From: Thioalkalivibrio sp. XN279
GTDB lineage: Bacteria; Pseudomonadota; Gammaproteobacteria; Steroidobacterales; XN24
Length of the DNA stretch: 64,000 nucleotides
Reading direction: 5' to 3'
Assembly: GCF_011089885.1 (NCBI RefSeq)
Contig: NZ_JAANBD010000028.1
Coordinates: forward strand, 494,389 to 558,388
A program made the translations under genes and the position numbers. Below the pieces are notes generated by a model. The model was not told the DNA's origin. It searched no databases and was given only the letters and a program-made list of their open reading frames with translations. This document shows, piece by piece, positions 53,614-62,037 of this stretch (within the stretch, counting starts at the first letter, position 1; the number at the start of each line of letters is the position of its first letter).

Positions 53614-54992
53614 TGGGCTTCGCCGAGTTCATGATCAAGGTCAGCTACTTCGCGGCCGCACTGCTGTTCATCATCGGCCTGAAGCGCATGAGCTCGCCGC
53701 GCACCGCGCGCGGCGGCATCGTGTGGGCCGGCTGGGGCATGGTGATCGCCACCGTCGCCACCTTCTTCTGGCCCGGCCTGTCCTGGGGCAACATCACCCT
53801 GATCGCGCTGGGCATCGCGGTCGGCGGCGGCCTCGCCTGGTGGACCGGCAAGAAGGTCGCCATGACCGACATGCCGCAGATGATCGCGCTCTACAACGGC
53901 ATGGGCGGCGGCGCCGCCGGCGCCATCGCGGCGGTGGAGCTCTACCAGGGCGGCAACCACGGCCTCACGGTCACTTTCCTCGCCGTGCTGGGCGGCCTGA
54001 TCGGCTCCGTGTCCTTCTCCGGCAGCCTGATCGCCTTCGCCAAGCTGCAGGGCTGGATGACCAAGCCGATCCGCTTCAAGGGCGGCAACCAGGTCAACGC
54101 CGCGCTGCTGCTCGGCGCGTTCATCGTCGGCATGTTCCTGCTCGGCAACTATCCCGCCCACACCACGCTGGTCACCATTTTCTTCGTTCTCGCGCTGACT
54201 GCGGGCGTGATGCTGACCAATCCCATCGGCGGCGCCGACATGCCGGTGGTCATCTCGCTCTACAACGCCCTCACCGGGCTGGCCGTCGCCTTCGAGGGCT
54301 TCGTGCTGCAGAACGAGGCCATGATCATCGCCGGCACGGTGGTGGGCTCCGCGGGCACGTTGCTGACCCAGCTCATGGCCAAGGCCATGAACCGCTCGCT
54401 CGCCAGCGTGCTGTTCAGCGGCTTCGGCGACGCGGCCGTGGACGGCGGCGAGGTCGAGGGCAGCATGAAGGAGATCGAGGCGTCCGACGCCGGGATCCAG
54501 ATGGCCTTCGCCAGCCGCGTCATCATCGTGCCGGGCTACGGCCTGGCCGTGGCCCAGGCCCAGCACAAGGTGTGGGAGCTGACCCGGCTGCTGCAGGAGA
54601 AGGGCGTCCAGGTGAGTTTCGCGATCCACCCGGTGGCGGGGCGCATGCCGGGGCACATGAACGTGCTGCTGGCCGAGGCCGGCGTGCCCTACGACCTCAT
54701 CTACGACCTCGACGAGATCAACGCCGATTTCGAGAAGACCGACGTGGTGCTGGTCATCGGCGCCAACGACGTGGTCAACCCGGTCGCCCGCACCGACCCG
54801 TCCAGCCCGATCTACGGCATGCCCATCCTCAACGCAGACAAGGCGAAGAACGTCATCGTCATCAAGCGCGGCAAGGGCAAGGGCTTCTCCGGCATCGAGA
54901 ACCGGCTGTTCTACCTCGACAACACGCGCATGCTCTACGGCGACGGCCAGGCCGCGGTGTCCGAGCTGATCCACGCCGTCAAGGCCAGCTGA
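53613..54992 (+). CDS. pntB: NAD(P) transhydrogenase beta subunit
   Basis: PntB spans the membrane and binds NADP(H), driving NADPH formation with the proton gradient. The 459-residue protein has about nine membrane helices up to about residue 260, including TDMPQMIALYNGMGGGAAG and GGADMPVVISLYNALTGLAVA. The C-terminal NADP domain has IIVPGYGLAVAQAQHKV, HPVAGRMPGHMNVLLAEA and VIGANDVVNPVARTDPSSP. ATG 53613 overlaps the pntAB stop. Confidence 0.96.
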   Translation: MGFAEFMIKVSYFAAALLFIIGLKRMSSPRTARGGIVWAGWGMVIATVATFFWPGLSWGNITLIALGIAVGGGLAWWTGKKVAMTDMPQMIALYNGMGGGAAGAIAAVELYQGGNHGLTVTFLAVLGGLIGSVSFSGSLIAFAKLQGWMTKPIRFKGGNQVNAALLLGAFIVGMFLLGNYPAHTTLVTIFFVLALTAGVMLTNPIGGADMPVVISLYNALTGLAVAFEGFVLQNEAMIIAGTVVGSAGTLLTQLMAKAMNRSLASVLFSGFGDAAVDGGEVEGSMKEIEASDAGIQMAFASRVIIVPGYGLAVAQAQHKVWELTRLLQEKGVQVSFAIHPVAGRMPGHMNVLLAEAGVPYDLIYDLDEINADFEKTDVVLVIGANDVVNPVARTDPSSPIYGMPILNADKAKNVIVIKRGKGKGFSGIENRLFYLDNTRMLYGDGQAAVSELIHAVKAS

Positions 54993-54998
54993 TGGACG

Positions 54999-55025
54999 CG
55001 GGGCTGCCCTTCCCGGCAGCCCCGC
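54999..55025. terminator. Hairpin just after pntB
   Basis: An 8-bp stem (55002-55009 with 55016-55023) lies right after the pntB stop, with a GC flank that extends it with a bulge. No T-run follows, so termination is uncertain. Confidence 0.4.
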
Positions 55026-55136
55026 AGCGCCCGCGCCGGGCCCCGGCGCCGGCCTCCCGCGACCTTGTTCCTACCGGACGCAAGGCGCCCTGCCCGATGC
55101 GCCTTCGACCCGCTCCGCGGCCTCGTCCTGGAGCAC

Positions 55137-55145
55137 TTATTCACA
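55137..55145 (+). promoter_or_regulatory. DnaA box (TTATTCACA)
   Basis: The nine bases match the DnaA consensus TTATNCACA at every fixed position. The box lies 66 nt before the AT-rich tract of the pntB-priA gap. Confidence 0.6.
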
Positions 55146-55170
55146 AGAACCGGAAATTACCGTGTGAAAC

Positions 55171-55191
55171 GTGCTTTAGCGCACAAAGCAC
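55171..55191. repeat. Inverted repeat in the pntB-priA gap
   Basis: GTGCTTT (55171-55177) and AAAGCAC (55185-55191) form a 7-bp stem around a 7-nt spacer. It sits between a DnaA box and the AT-rich tract. No function can be assigned. Confidence 0.4.
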
Positions 55192-55210
55192 CGGAACTAG
55201 GTACCGTAAC

Positions 55211-55340
55211 TGATTGTTTTTTATTTTATTTATTGACATGACCATTTTTTGACCAAACTGAGTCGCCCCCATAAGTGACGCGGACTACCCCGCAAATCCA
55301 CCCACTAGTCCACAGAGTTATCCACAGGTTCTGTGGACAA
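55211..55340. other. AT-rich tract plus DnaA-box cluster, replication-origin-like
   Basis: The 377-nt gap 54993-55369 is the only long non-coding stretch. From 55211 to 55254 just 10 of 44 bases are G or C, a sharp contrast to the GC-rich surroundings, like a DNA-unwinding element. From 55306 to 55340 there are three DnaA-box-like sites: TAGTCCACA (two mismatches), TTATCCACA (55318-55326, perfect) and TGTGGACAA (55332-55340, reverse, one mismatch). With the box at 55137 this makes two perfect and two near boxes around the AT tract. It could be a replication origin or a DnaA-regulated promoter for priA. No dnaA, dnaN or gidA is nearby, so the origin reading is unproven. Confidence 0.5.
55318..55340. 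promoter_or_regulatory. Facing pair of DnaA boxes upstream of priA
   Basis: TTATCCACA (forward) and TGTGGACAA (reverse, TTGTCCACA) face each other 5 nt apart. Their inner part forms an inverted repeat CCACAG-GTT-CTGTGG. The pair ends 29 nt before the priA start codon. Confidence 0.65.
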
Positions 55341-55369
55341 CTTTGGCCGCCCGCCGGACGATCATCGCC

Positions 55370-57529
55370 ATGACCATTCTCCGCGTCGCGGTCGATGCGC
55401 CGCTCGACACCTTGTTCGACTACCTCGCGCCGGCCGCAGGCCCGGCCCCGGCGCCTGGCACGCGCGTCCGCGTACCCTTCGGCCGGCGTCGCCCGGTGGG
55501 GCTGGTGATGGCGCACGCGCCGTCCTCGGACCTCCCGCCGGAGCGGCTGAAACCGGTGCAGGAAACCCTCGACGAAGCGCCGCTGTTCGACCCCGGGCTG
55601 CTGCAGCTGCTGGCTTGGACGGCGCGCTACTACCACGAGCCGCCCGGCAGCGTAGCGGCCACGGCCCTGCCGGCGCCGCTGCGCCAGGGCCGGCCGCTGC
55701 CCGAACCACCGCTGCGCGTCTCGGCCAGGGGGCCTGCCCCGGACGCCATGACGCGGCGCGCGCCGAAGCAGGCGGCGCTGCTGGACCTGCTGTCAGCCGG
55801 ACCCCGACGCGCCGACGACCCGACCCTCCCGGCCGGCTGGCGCGCCACGGCCGCGCGCCTCGCCGCCCGCGGCCTGGTGGACATCGAGCCCGAGCCGGCC
55901 GCCGCCTCCTGGGACATGGCCAACCCCGGCCCGGAACTCAATGCCGCGCAGGCCGACGCCGTAGCAGACGTGCTGGCGTCCCTGGGCAGCTTTTCCGCAC
56001 GACTGCTGTTCGGCGTCACCGGCAGCGGCAAGACCGAGGTGTATCTCGCCGCCGCGGCCGAGTGCCTGCGCCGCGGGCTGCAGGTGCTGGTGCTGGTGCC
56101 CGAGATCGGGCTCACGCCCCAGCTGGTGCAGCGCTTCAGCGCGCGCCTGGGCGTGCCGGTGGCAACCCTGCACTCCGGCCTGGGCGCGAGCGCACGGCTG
56201 GCGGCCTGGGCCGACGCCCGTGCCGGGCGCGCGGCCGTGGTCATCGGCACCCGCTCCGCGGCCTTCGTGCCCCTCGCCCGGCCCGGCCTGATAATCGTCG
56301 ACGAGGAGCATGACCCCTCGCTGCGGCAGCACGAGGGCCTGCGCTATTCGGGGCGGGACGTGGCCGTGATGCGCGCCAGCATCAGCCGGATCCCCGTGGT
56401 GCTCGGCTCCGCCACACCCGCGCTGGAAAGCCTGCGGCACGCACGCGAGGGCCGCTATGCGCTGGCGCGGCTCCCGGAGCGGCCCGGAGCGGCGCGCCAT
56501 CCGGCGGTGCGACTGGTCGACCTGCGGCGCCATCCGGCGAGCGAGGGACTCTCCGGGCCGCTGCTGCGGGCCATGGCGCAACACCTGGAGAAGGACGGCC
56601 AGGTGCTGCTGTTCCTCAACCGCCGCGGCTTCGCCCCGGCGCTGTTCTGCGCCTCCTGCGGCTGGACCGCGGACTGCAGGCACTGCGATGCGCGCTACAC
56701 GTGGCACCGGCGTGCCGCACGCCTGCGCTGCCATCACTGCGGCCACGAGACGGCTTTGCCGCCGGCCTGCCCCGACTGCGGCGCCGACCTGCGTCCCGCC
56801 GGAGAAGGCACGGAGCGGCTCGAGGAGGCGCTGGTGCGCCGCTTCCCCGGCGTCGCGCTGGCGCGCATCGACCGCGACAGCACGCGGCGGCAGGGCGCCG
56901 TCGACCGGATCCTCGACGACGTGCGCGACGGCCGCACGCGCATCCTGGTGGGCACCCAGATGATGGCCAAGGGGCACGACTTCCCGGGCGTCACCCTGGT
57001 GGGGATCATCAATGCCGACCAGGGCCTGTTCGGCACCGATTTCCGCGCCAGCGAGCGGCTCGCCCAGACCCTGGTGCAGGTGGCGGGCCGGGCCGGGCGC
57101 GCCGACCGCCCCGGGGAAGTCCTGGTGCAAACGGCCTACCCTGAACACCCCCTGCTGCGGCGCCTGCTCGAGGGCGGCTACGAGGCCTTCGCCGAGGCCA
57201 CGCTGGAGGAGCGCCGCGCCGCGGGCTGGCCGCCGTACAGCCACCTGGCACTGCTGCGCGCCGAAGCCGACCGGCCGCAGCGGGCCATGGCCTTCCTCGC
57301 GGCGCTGCGCGACGCGGTCCGGGTCCCGCGCACCGTCACCGTGCTCGGCCCGGCGCCGGCGCCCATGGAGAAGCGCGGTGGGCGCTGGCGGGCGCAGCTG
57401 CTGCTGCAGTCCGCGGCGCGGCCGGCATTGCACCGCGCGCTGGACGCCTGCAGCGACGCCGCGCCGGGACTGGCGGAGAGCCGCGGCGTGCGCTGGTTCA
57501 TCGAGGTGGATCCCCAGGACCTGTTCTGA
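55370..57529 (+). CDS. priA: Primosomal replication-restart helicase PriA
   Basis: PriA is the 3'-5' helicase that reloads the replisome at stalled forks. The 719-residue protein has the N-terminal 3' DNA-binding domain (LRVAVDAPLDTLFDYLAP), Walker A LLFGVTGSGKTEVYL, the DEEH box IIVDEEHDPSLRQHEGLRYSGRD, and GSATPALESL. Eight cysteines bind two zincs (CASCGWTADCRHC and CHHCGHETALPPACPDCG). Helicase motifs V/VI follow (GTQMMAKGHDFPGVTLV, QVAGRAGRADRPG). ATG 55370 is the start that matches the family. The leader contains the DnaA-box cluster. Confidence 0.96.
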   Translation: MTILRVAVDAPLDTLFDYLAPAAGPAPAPGTRVRVPFGRRRPVGLVMAHAPSSDLPPERLKPVQETLDEAPLFDPGLLQLLAWTARYYHEPPGSVAATALPAPLRQGRPLPEPPLRVSARGPAPDAMTRRAPKQAALLDLLSAGPRRADDPTLPAGWRATAARLAARGLVDIEPEPAAASWDMANPGPELNAAQADAVADVLASLGSFSARLLFGVTGSGKTEVYLAAAAECLRRGLQVLVLVPEIGLTPQLVQRFSARLGVPVATLHSGLGASARLAAWADARAGRAAVVIGTRSAAFVPLARPGLIIVDEEHDPSLRQHEGLRYSGRDVAVMRASISRIPVVLGSATPALESLRHAREGRYALARLPERPGAARHPAVRLVDLRRHPASEGLSGPLLRAMAQHLEKDGQVLLFLNRRGFAPALFCASCGWTADCRHCDARYTWHRRAARLRCHHCGHETALPPACPDCGADLRPAGEGTERLEEALVRRFPGVALARIDRDSTRRQGAVDRILDDVRDGRTRILVGTQMMAKGHDFPGVTLVGIINADQGLFGTDFRASERLAQTLVQVAGRAGRADRPGEVLVQTAYPEHPLLRRLLEGGYEAFAEATLEERRAAGWPPYSHLALLRAEADRPQRAMAFLAALRDAVRVPRTVTVLGPAPAPMEKRGGRWRAQLLLQSAARPALHRALDACSDAAPGLAESRGVRWFIEVDPQDLF

Positions 57530-57531
57530 CG

Positions 57532-57561
57532 CTGACCCGCAGCCGCGCCTGACGCTACAAT
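57532..57561 (+). promoter_or_regulatory. Candidate promoter of argS
   Basis: CTGACC (57532-57537) and TACAAT (57556-57561) are 18 bp apart in the short priA-argS gap. Initiation would be about 30 nt before the GTG start at 57599. Confidence 0.4.
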
Positions 57562-57598
57562 GAGCGGCTCACCGCCTGACCACGCAGGAAATCCCGCC

Positions 57599-59350
57599 GT
57601 GAAGACAAAGATCGAAGGCCTGCTCGCCACGGCGCTGGATGCGCTGCGCGACCAGCTCCCGCAGGACATCGCCCTGGAGGCGCGGGTCGAGCGTGCGCGC
57701 GACCCCAGGCACGGCGACCTGGCCACCAACGCCGCGCTGATGCTGGCCAAGCCGGCGGGGCGCAACCCGCGTGAGCTGGCCGAGCTCATCGTCGCGCAGC
57801 TGCCCGCCTCCGAGCTGGTGGAAAGCGTGTCCATCGCCGGGCCCGGCTTCATCAACTTCCGCCTCAGCAAGCTGGCCTTCGAGCAGGAAATCGCCGCGGT
57901 GCTGGAGCAAGGCGCGGGCTATGGGCACTCCTCGACAGGCGCAGGCCGCCGCGTCCTGGTCGAGTTCGTCTCCGCCAACCCGACCGGCCCCCTGCATGTC
58001 GGCCACGGGCGCCACGCTGCCTACGGCGACTCCGTGGCCAACCTGCTGGAGGCAACGGGCCACGCCGTGCACCGCGAGTATTACGTCAACGACGCCGGGC
58101 GCCAGATGGACATCCTCGCCGCCAGCGTCTGGCTGCGTTACCTCGAAGCGCTGGGCGAGTCCTTCGCTTTCCCGGCGAACGGTTACCGCGGCGGCTACGT
58201 GCAGCCGATCGCCGACAGGCTCGTGGCGGAGGCCCATCACAGCCTGCTGCGCCCCGCCGCCGAGGTGTTCGCGGGCCTGCCGCCGGACGCGCCCGAGGGC
58301 GACAAGGACGAGTACATCGACGCCGTGGTGGCGCGCATGCGCGAGCTGCTCGGCGAGGACGACTACCGCAAGGTGCACAAGCTGGGTCTCGACGAGATCC
58401 TCGCCGACATCCGCAACGACCTGGAGGAATTCGGCGTCACGCACGACGAGTGGTTCTCGGAGCGCAGCCTGACCGAGCTCGGCCTCGTGGCGGAGTGCAT
58501 CGACCGCCTCAAGGCGGACGGCCACGCCTACGAACGGGACGGCGCACTGTGGTTCCGCGCCAGCGCGCTGGGCGACGAGAAAGACCGCGTGGTGGTGCGT
58601 GACAACGGCCAGGCCACCTACATCGCCTCCGACATCGCTTACCACCTCAACAAGCGCCAGCGTGGCTATGCGCAGCTGCTGGACATCCTCGGAGCCGATC
58701 ACCACGGCTACGTGGCCCGCGTGCGCGCCGGGCTGGAGGCCATGGGCGAGCCGGGCGACAGCCTGGAAGTGCGCCTGGTGCAGTTCGCCGTGCTCTATCG
58801 CGGCGGCGAGAAGGTGCAGATGTCGACGCGCTCGGGCGAGTTCGTCACGCTGCGGGAACTGCGGGAGGAAGTCGGCAACGACGCCGCGCGGCTGTTCTAC
58901 GTGCTGCGCTCCAACGACCAGCACCTCGACTTCGACCTCGAGCTGGCCAAGTCACGCAGCAACGAGAACCCCGTCTACTACATCCAGTACGCTCACGCGC
59001 GCGTGCGCAGCGTGTTCCGCCAAGCGACGGAGAAGGGACTGGACTGGAAGCCCGCGCAAGGCGTCGCCGCGCTCGCCGCCCTCGACAGCGAGCACGAACG
59101 CGCCCTGATGGCGACGCTGGGACGCTTCCCGGAGGCCGTGGAACTTGCCGCGGCCAACCGCGCGCCGCAGAACGTCGTGCATTACCTGCGCGAGCTCGCC
59201 CAGGAGTTTCACACCTGGTACAACGCCGAGACCTTCCTGGTCGACGATGCGACGGTGCGCGCCGGGCGGCTGGCGCTGGCGGAGGCCGCGCGCCAGGTCA
59301 TCGCCAACGGCCTGGCACTGGTCGGCGTGAGCGCGCCGGAGTCGATGTAG
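57599..59350 (+). CDS. argS: Arginyl-tRNA synthetase
   Basis: ArgS charges tRNA-Arg. The 583-residue class I enzyme has the Add1 N-terminal domain, the HIGH-type motif in [32 protein letters not shown], and the KMSKS-equivalent [16 protein letters not shown]. The C-terminal anticodon domain carries [15 protein letters not shown] and [16 protein letters not shown] chose GTG 57599 with AGGAA 8 nt upstream; an ATG at 57560 lies on the likely -10 box. It is followed by the SPOR gene after 3 nt. Confidence 0.96.
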   Translation: MKTKIEGLLATALDALRDQLPQDIALEARVERARDPRHGDLATNAALMLAKPAGRNPRELAELIVAQLPASELVESVSIAGPGFINFRLSKLAFEQEIAAVLEQGAGYGHSSTGAGRRVLVEFVSANPTGPLHVGHGRHAAYGDSVANLLEATGHAVHREYYVNDAGRQMDILAASVWLRYLEALGESFAFPANGYRGGYVQPIADRLVAEAHHSLLRPAAEVFAGLPPDAPEGDKDEYIDAVVARMRELLGEDDYRKVHKLGLDEILADIRNDLEEFGVTHDEWFSERSLTELGLVAECIDRLKADGHAYERDGALWFRASALGDEKDRVVVRDNGQATYIASDIAYHLNKRQRGYAQLLDILGADHHGYVARVRAGLEAMGEPGDSLEVRLVQFAVLYRGGEKVQMSTRSGEFVTLRELREEVGNDAARLFYVLRSNDQHLDFDLELAKSRSNENPVYYIQYAHARVRSVFRQATEKGLDWKPAQGVAALAALDSEHERALMATLGRFPEAVELAAANRAPQNVVHYLRELAQEFHTWYNAETFLVDDATVRAGRLALAEAARQVIANGLALVGVSAPESM

Positions 59351-59353
59351 GAC

Positions 59354-59914
59354 ATGGCGCAGGATTACAAGCGCCGCAGCCGGAGGAAGCCGCCGACGCC
59401 AGCGTGGGTATGGTTCACCAGCGGGCTCGCGCTCGGCCTGTGCGTGGCGCTGGGCGTGCACCTGTATCACGGCCGTATCCAGGCACCGGAGCAGCCGGTG
59501 GCCACGCGCAGCGCCAAGCCCGCCTCGCAGCAGGTCGAAGAGCCGGTGGCGGTCGAGGCCGAGGAAGACGGCGGCTTCGATTTCTACACCATGCTGCCCG
59601 GTCTCGAAGTGGTGGTGCCGGAAGAACCCGCGGCCGTGCGCCGCGGCGAGAAACCGGCGCCCGCGCCGAACCTCGCCCCGGGACGCTACTGGATCCAGGC
59701 CGGCTCGTTCCGTCGCTTCGCGGATGCCGACCGGCGCAAGGCCGAGCTCGCGCTGCTCGGGCTCACCTCCAGCATCCAGGCCGTCGCCATCGAGGGCCAG
59801 ACCTGGCACCGCGTGCGCATCGGTCCGCTGCCGGATGCGGCCCAGGCCGACGCCACGCGCCGGCAACTGGCGGAGGCGGGCATCGGGGCGCTGGCCGTCA
59901 GGGAGCGGAACTGA
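59354..59914 (+). CDS. FtsN-like SPOR-domain protein
   Basis: The 186-residue protein has a cytoplasmic basic start (DYKRRSRRKPPTPAWVWF), one membrane helix (FTSGLALGLCVALGVHLYHG), a Pro/Ala/Glu periplasmic linker, and a C-terminal SPOR domain (RYWIQAGSFRRFADADRRKAE, TWHRVRIGPL). SPOR domains bind denuded glycan at the septum. FtsN-type proteins next to argS are common in gammaproteobacteria. Its tail converges with and overlaps the doxX stop by 17 nt. Confidence 0.82.
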   Translation: MAQDYKRRSRRKPPTPAWVWFTSGLALGLCVALGVHLYHGRIQAPEQPVATRSAKPASQQVEEPVAVEAEEDGGFDFYTMLPGLEVVVPEEPAAVRRGEKPAPAPNLAPGRYWIQAGSFRRFADADRRKAELALLGLTSSIQAVAIEGQTWHRVRIGPLPDAAQADATRRQLAEAGIGALAVRERN

Positions 59915-60572
59915 GCAGGGTCTCCCGGAAAAGCACCACGCCGGCGATTCCCGCCAGCAGCAAGCCGAGACCCAGTACCGGGAACAGCGCCGTCAACGGC
60001 AAGCCGAAACCCAGCCCGGCCAGCGACCATGCCAGGCCGTCGGCCCGCGCAGCGCGCGTGGCGGGCAGCAGCCAGCGGCCGAGCAAGCGATCGACGCTGA
60101 GCTTGCCGGCGCCGTTGAGCACCAGGGGCAAGAGCATCAACGCGAACAGCAGCGGCAGCTTGAAGTTGCCATAGCCGTCGTCGCTGATGGCATAGCCCTG
60201 CCACAACTCCGCCAGCGAAGACCAGCCGTCAGGCCAGTGCACCGCCGCCGTGGCCACGAAGGTGAGGATCAGCAGCGAGAACGCGAAGAACCGCGTGAAC
60301 AGTCCCAGGACGAGCGCAAAGGCGCCGATGATCTCGAACCAGGTCGCCATGAACCAGCTCAGCTCGGGGCTGACGATGCTGAAGGGGAAGGGAAAGCTGT
60401 CCTGCACATGGCTGAACCAGTTCTCGCCGTGCAGCTTTTCGACACCGGCCTCGCCGAACTCCCAGGCCAGGATCAGCCTCAGGCCGAGCGGCGCCAGCCA
60501 GGCACCGAGTCCCTCGAGGCGTGAAGTCGTGAGGCGCCAGAGGGTCGGCAGCGATTGCGACGCATCGTTCAT
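59898..60572 (-). CDS. DoxX family membrane protein
   Basis: The 224-residue protein has four or more hydrophobic segments and a start typical of DoxX/DoxD-like proteins (LRLILAWEFGEAGVEKLHGENW). It includes the segment TWFEIIGAFALVLGLFTRFFAFSLL and ends in a second hydrophobic pair. AGGAGAG precedes the ATG at 60572. DoxX-type proteins are linked to quinone- or thiol-related redox functions in membranes; the role here is unknown. Confidence 0.75.
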   Translation of the reverse strand: MNDASQSLPTLWRLTTSRLEGLGAWLAPLGLRLILAWEFGEAGVEKLHGENWFSHVQDSFPFPFSIVSPELSWFMATWFEIIGAFALVLGLFTRFFAFSLLILTFVATAAVHWPDGWSSLAELWQGYAISDDGYGNFKLPLLFALMLLPLVLNGAGKLSVDRLLGRWLLPATRAARADGLAWSLAGLGFGLPLTALFPVLGLGLLLAGIAGVVLFRETLLSSAP

Positions 60573-60669
60573 CAGCTCTCTCCTGCAAGTTCTTTACTTC
60601 CCGCGCGGGCGGGTATGCAGAGAGAGACCCGGGTCAGGGCGAAAACATTACGCGCGCGGCTGCGCTGGA

Positions 60670-62037
60670 TCAGTCATCCGAACCGCCGCTGCGGAAATCG
60701 ATGCCGAGCGCGCGCAGCTTACGATACAGGTGGGTGCGCTCCATGCCGACCCGCTTGGCGAGCCGGCCGACCTTGCCCTCGCACAGCTGCAGCTGCTGCT
60801 GCAGGTAAGCTCGCTCGAACTGTTCGCGCGCCTCGCGCAGCGGCAGCGCCATGAGGTCCTGGCTGAGCAAGGGCTCGTCCGGCGGCGCCGTCTCCGACAG
60901 CGCCTGCTCCACTTCGCCGAGCCCGATCTCCTCGTCACCGCCGAGGATCAGGAGCCGATGCACGAGATTGCGCAGCTCGCGCACGTTCCCGGGCCAGGGG
61001 TAATTGCGCAGGCGGTTCTGCGCCGCCACGCTGAAGCGGCGGTACGCCAGGCCCTGGCTGTCCACCAGCTTGTCGAGATAATGGCGCAACAGGTCGGGGA
61101 CGTCCTCGGGGTACTCGCGCAACGGCGGCACGGTCAGCACCACGACGGCCAGGTACATCAGCAATTCCTGCCGCAGCCCCGCCGGAGGAGAACGCTCAAA
61201 GCCGGGGGGCGCCGAGGCGATAATGCGCGCATCCAGGGGGCGCGCGACGTCGCCGCCCAGGGGCTTGTAGCGGCCGCTCTCGAACGCACCCAGCAGCAGG
61301 CGCTGGGACTCGGCGCCGAGGTCGTGCAGGTTCTTGATGAAGAGCGTGCCGCCCTGGGCGCGCTCCAGCAGGCCGGGCTCGATGTTGCCCTGGAACGCCC
61401 TGCCGAACAGCGCTGCCTCTGCGCCCGCGTCCTGCATCGCACTGGCGACGAGCCTGACGAAGGGCCCGCGCGCGCGCGGCCCCATCGAGTGGATGTAACG
61501 CGCGAACAGCTCCCGCCCGCTGCCTGCCTCCCCGGTGACGAGGACGTTGGTAGCGTGGCCGGCGACGCGCTCGGCCTGCTCCCGCAACGCCTGCATGGCG
61601 CGGCTGTGGCCCACCGGCGCTGTCGACTGCGGCACCAGGCCGCGCCCGCCCTTGCCGCCGGCGCGATCGGCTTCGAGTGCGCGCTCGACCGTGCGCAGCA
61701 GCTTGGCCAGCGACACCGGCTTTTCGATGAAGTCCACGGCGCCGAGACGAGTCGCCTCCACCGCCGTCTCGACCGTGCCATGTCCCGACATCATCACCAC
61801 CGGGCACTGGCGGGCCGACTTGGCGGCGGACCATTCGCGCAGCAGCGTGATGCCGTCGACGTCGGGCATCCAGATGTCGAGCAGGACCAGGTCGGGCGAA
61901 TCCTTGGCGTAGCGCTCGCGCGCCTCCGCCGCGTTCGCCGCCGCCACCACCGCGTAGCCTTCCTCGGAGAGGATCTCTTCCAGCAGGCTGCGGATGTCCG
62001 CCTCGTCGTCGACCACCAGGATCCTGGCGCTGCTCAT
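60670..62037 (-). CDS. ntrX: NtrX-type response regulator with degenerate sigma-54 ATPase domain
   Basis: The 455-residue protein has a receiver domain with phospho-acceptor D54 (LVLLDIWMPDVDG), a central AAA+ domain and a Fis-type helix-turn-helix at about 425-450 (LAKRVGMERTHLYRKLRALG). The AAA+ core is altered. Walker A reads GEAGSGRE (169-176), with R for the usual lysine. The region around 210-220 (LFGRAFQGNIEPG) lacks GAFTGA. Walker B is TLFIKN (231-236) without D-E. It therefore should not hydrolyse ATP or contact sigma-54. It overlaps ntrY by 4 nt. It probably acts as a plain DNA-binding regulator. Confidence 0.85.
   Translation of the reverse strand: MSSARILVVDDEADIRSLLEEILSEEGYAVVAAANAAEARERYAKDSPDLVLLDIWMPDVDGITLLREWSAAKSARQCPVVMMSGHGTVETAVEATRLGAVDFIEKPVSLAKLLRTVERALEADRAGGKGGRGLVPQSTAPVGHSRAMQALREQAERVAGHATNVLVTGEAGSGRELFARYIHSMGPRARGPFVRLVASAMQDAGAEAALFGRAFQGNIEPGLLERAQGGTLFIKNLHDLGAESQRLLLGAFESGRYKPLGGDVARPLDARIIASAPPGFERSPPAGLRQELLMYLAVVVLTVPPLREYPEDVPDLLRHYLDKLVDSQGLAYRRFSVAAQNRLRNYPWPGNVRELRNLVHRLLILGGDEEIGLGEVEQALSETAPPDEPLLSQDLMALPLREAREQFERAYLQQQLQLCEGKVGRLAKRVGMERTHLYRKLRALGIDFRSGGSDD

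Noticed and set aside
55233-55277. TTGACA and TTGACC as priA promoter -35 boxes
   Set aside because: No acceptable -10 box lies 16-18 bp downstream of either.
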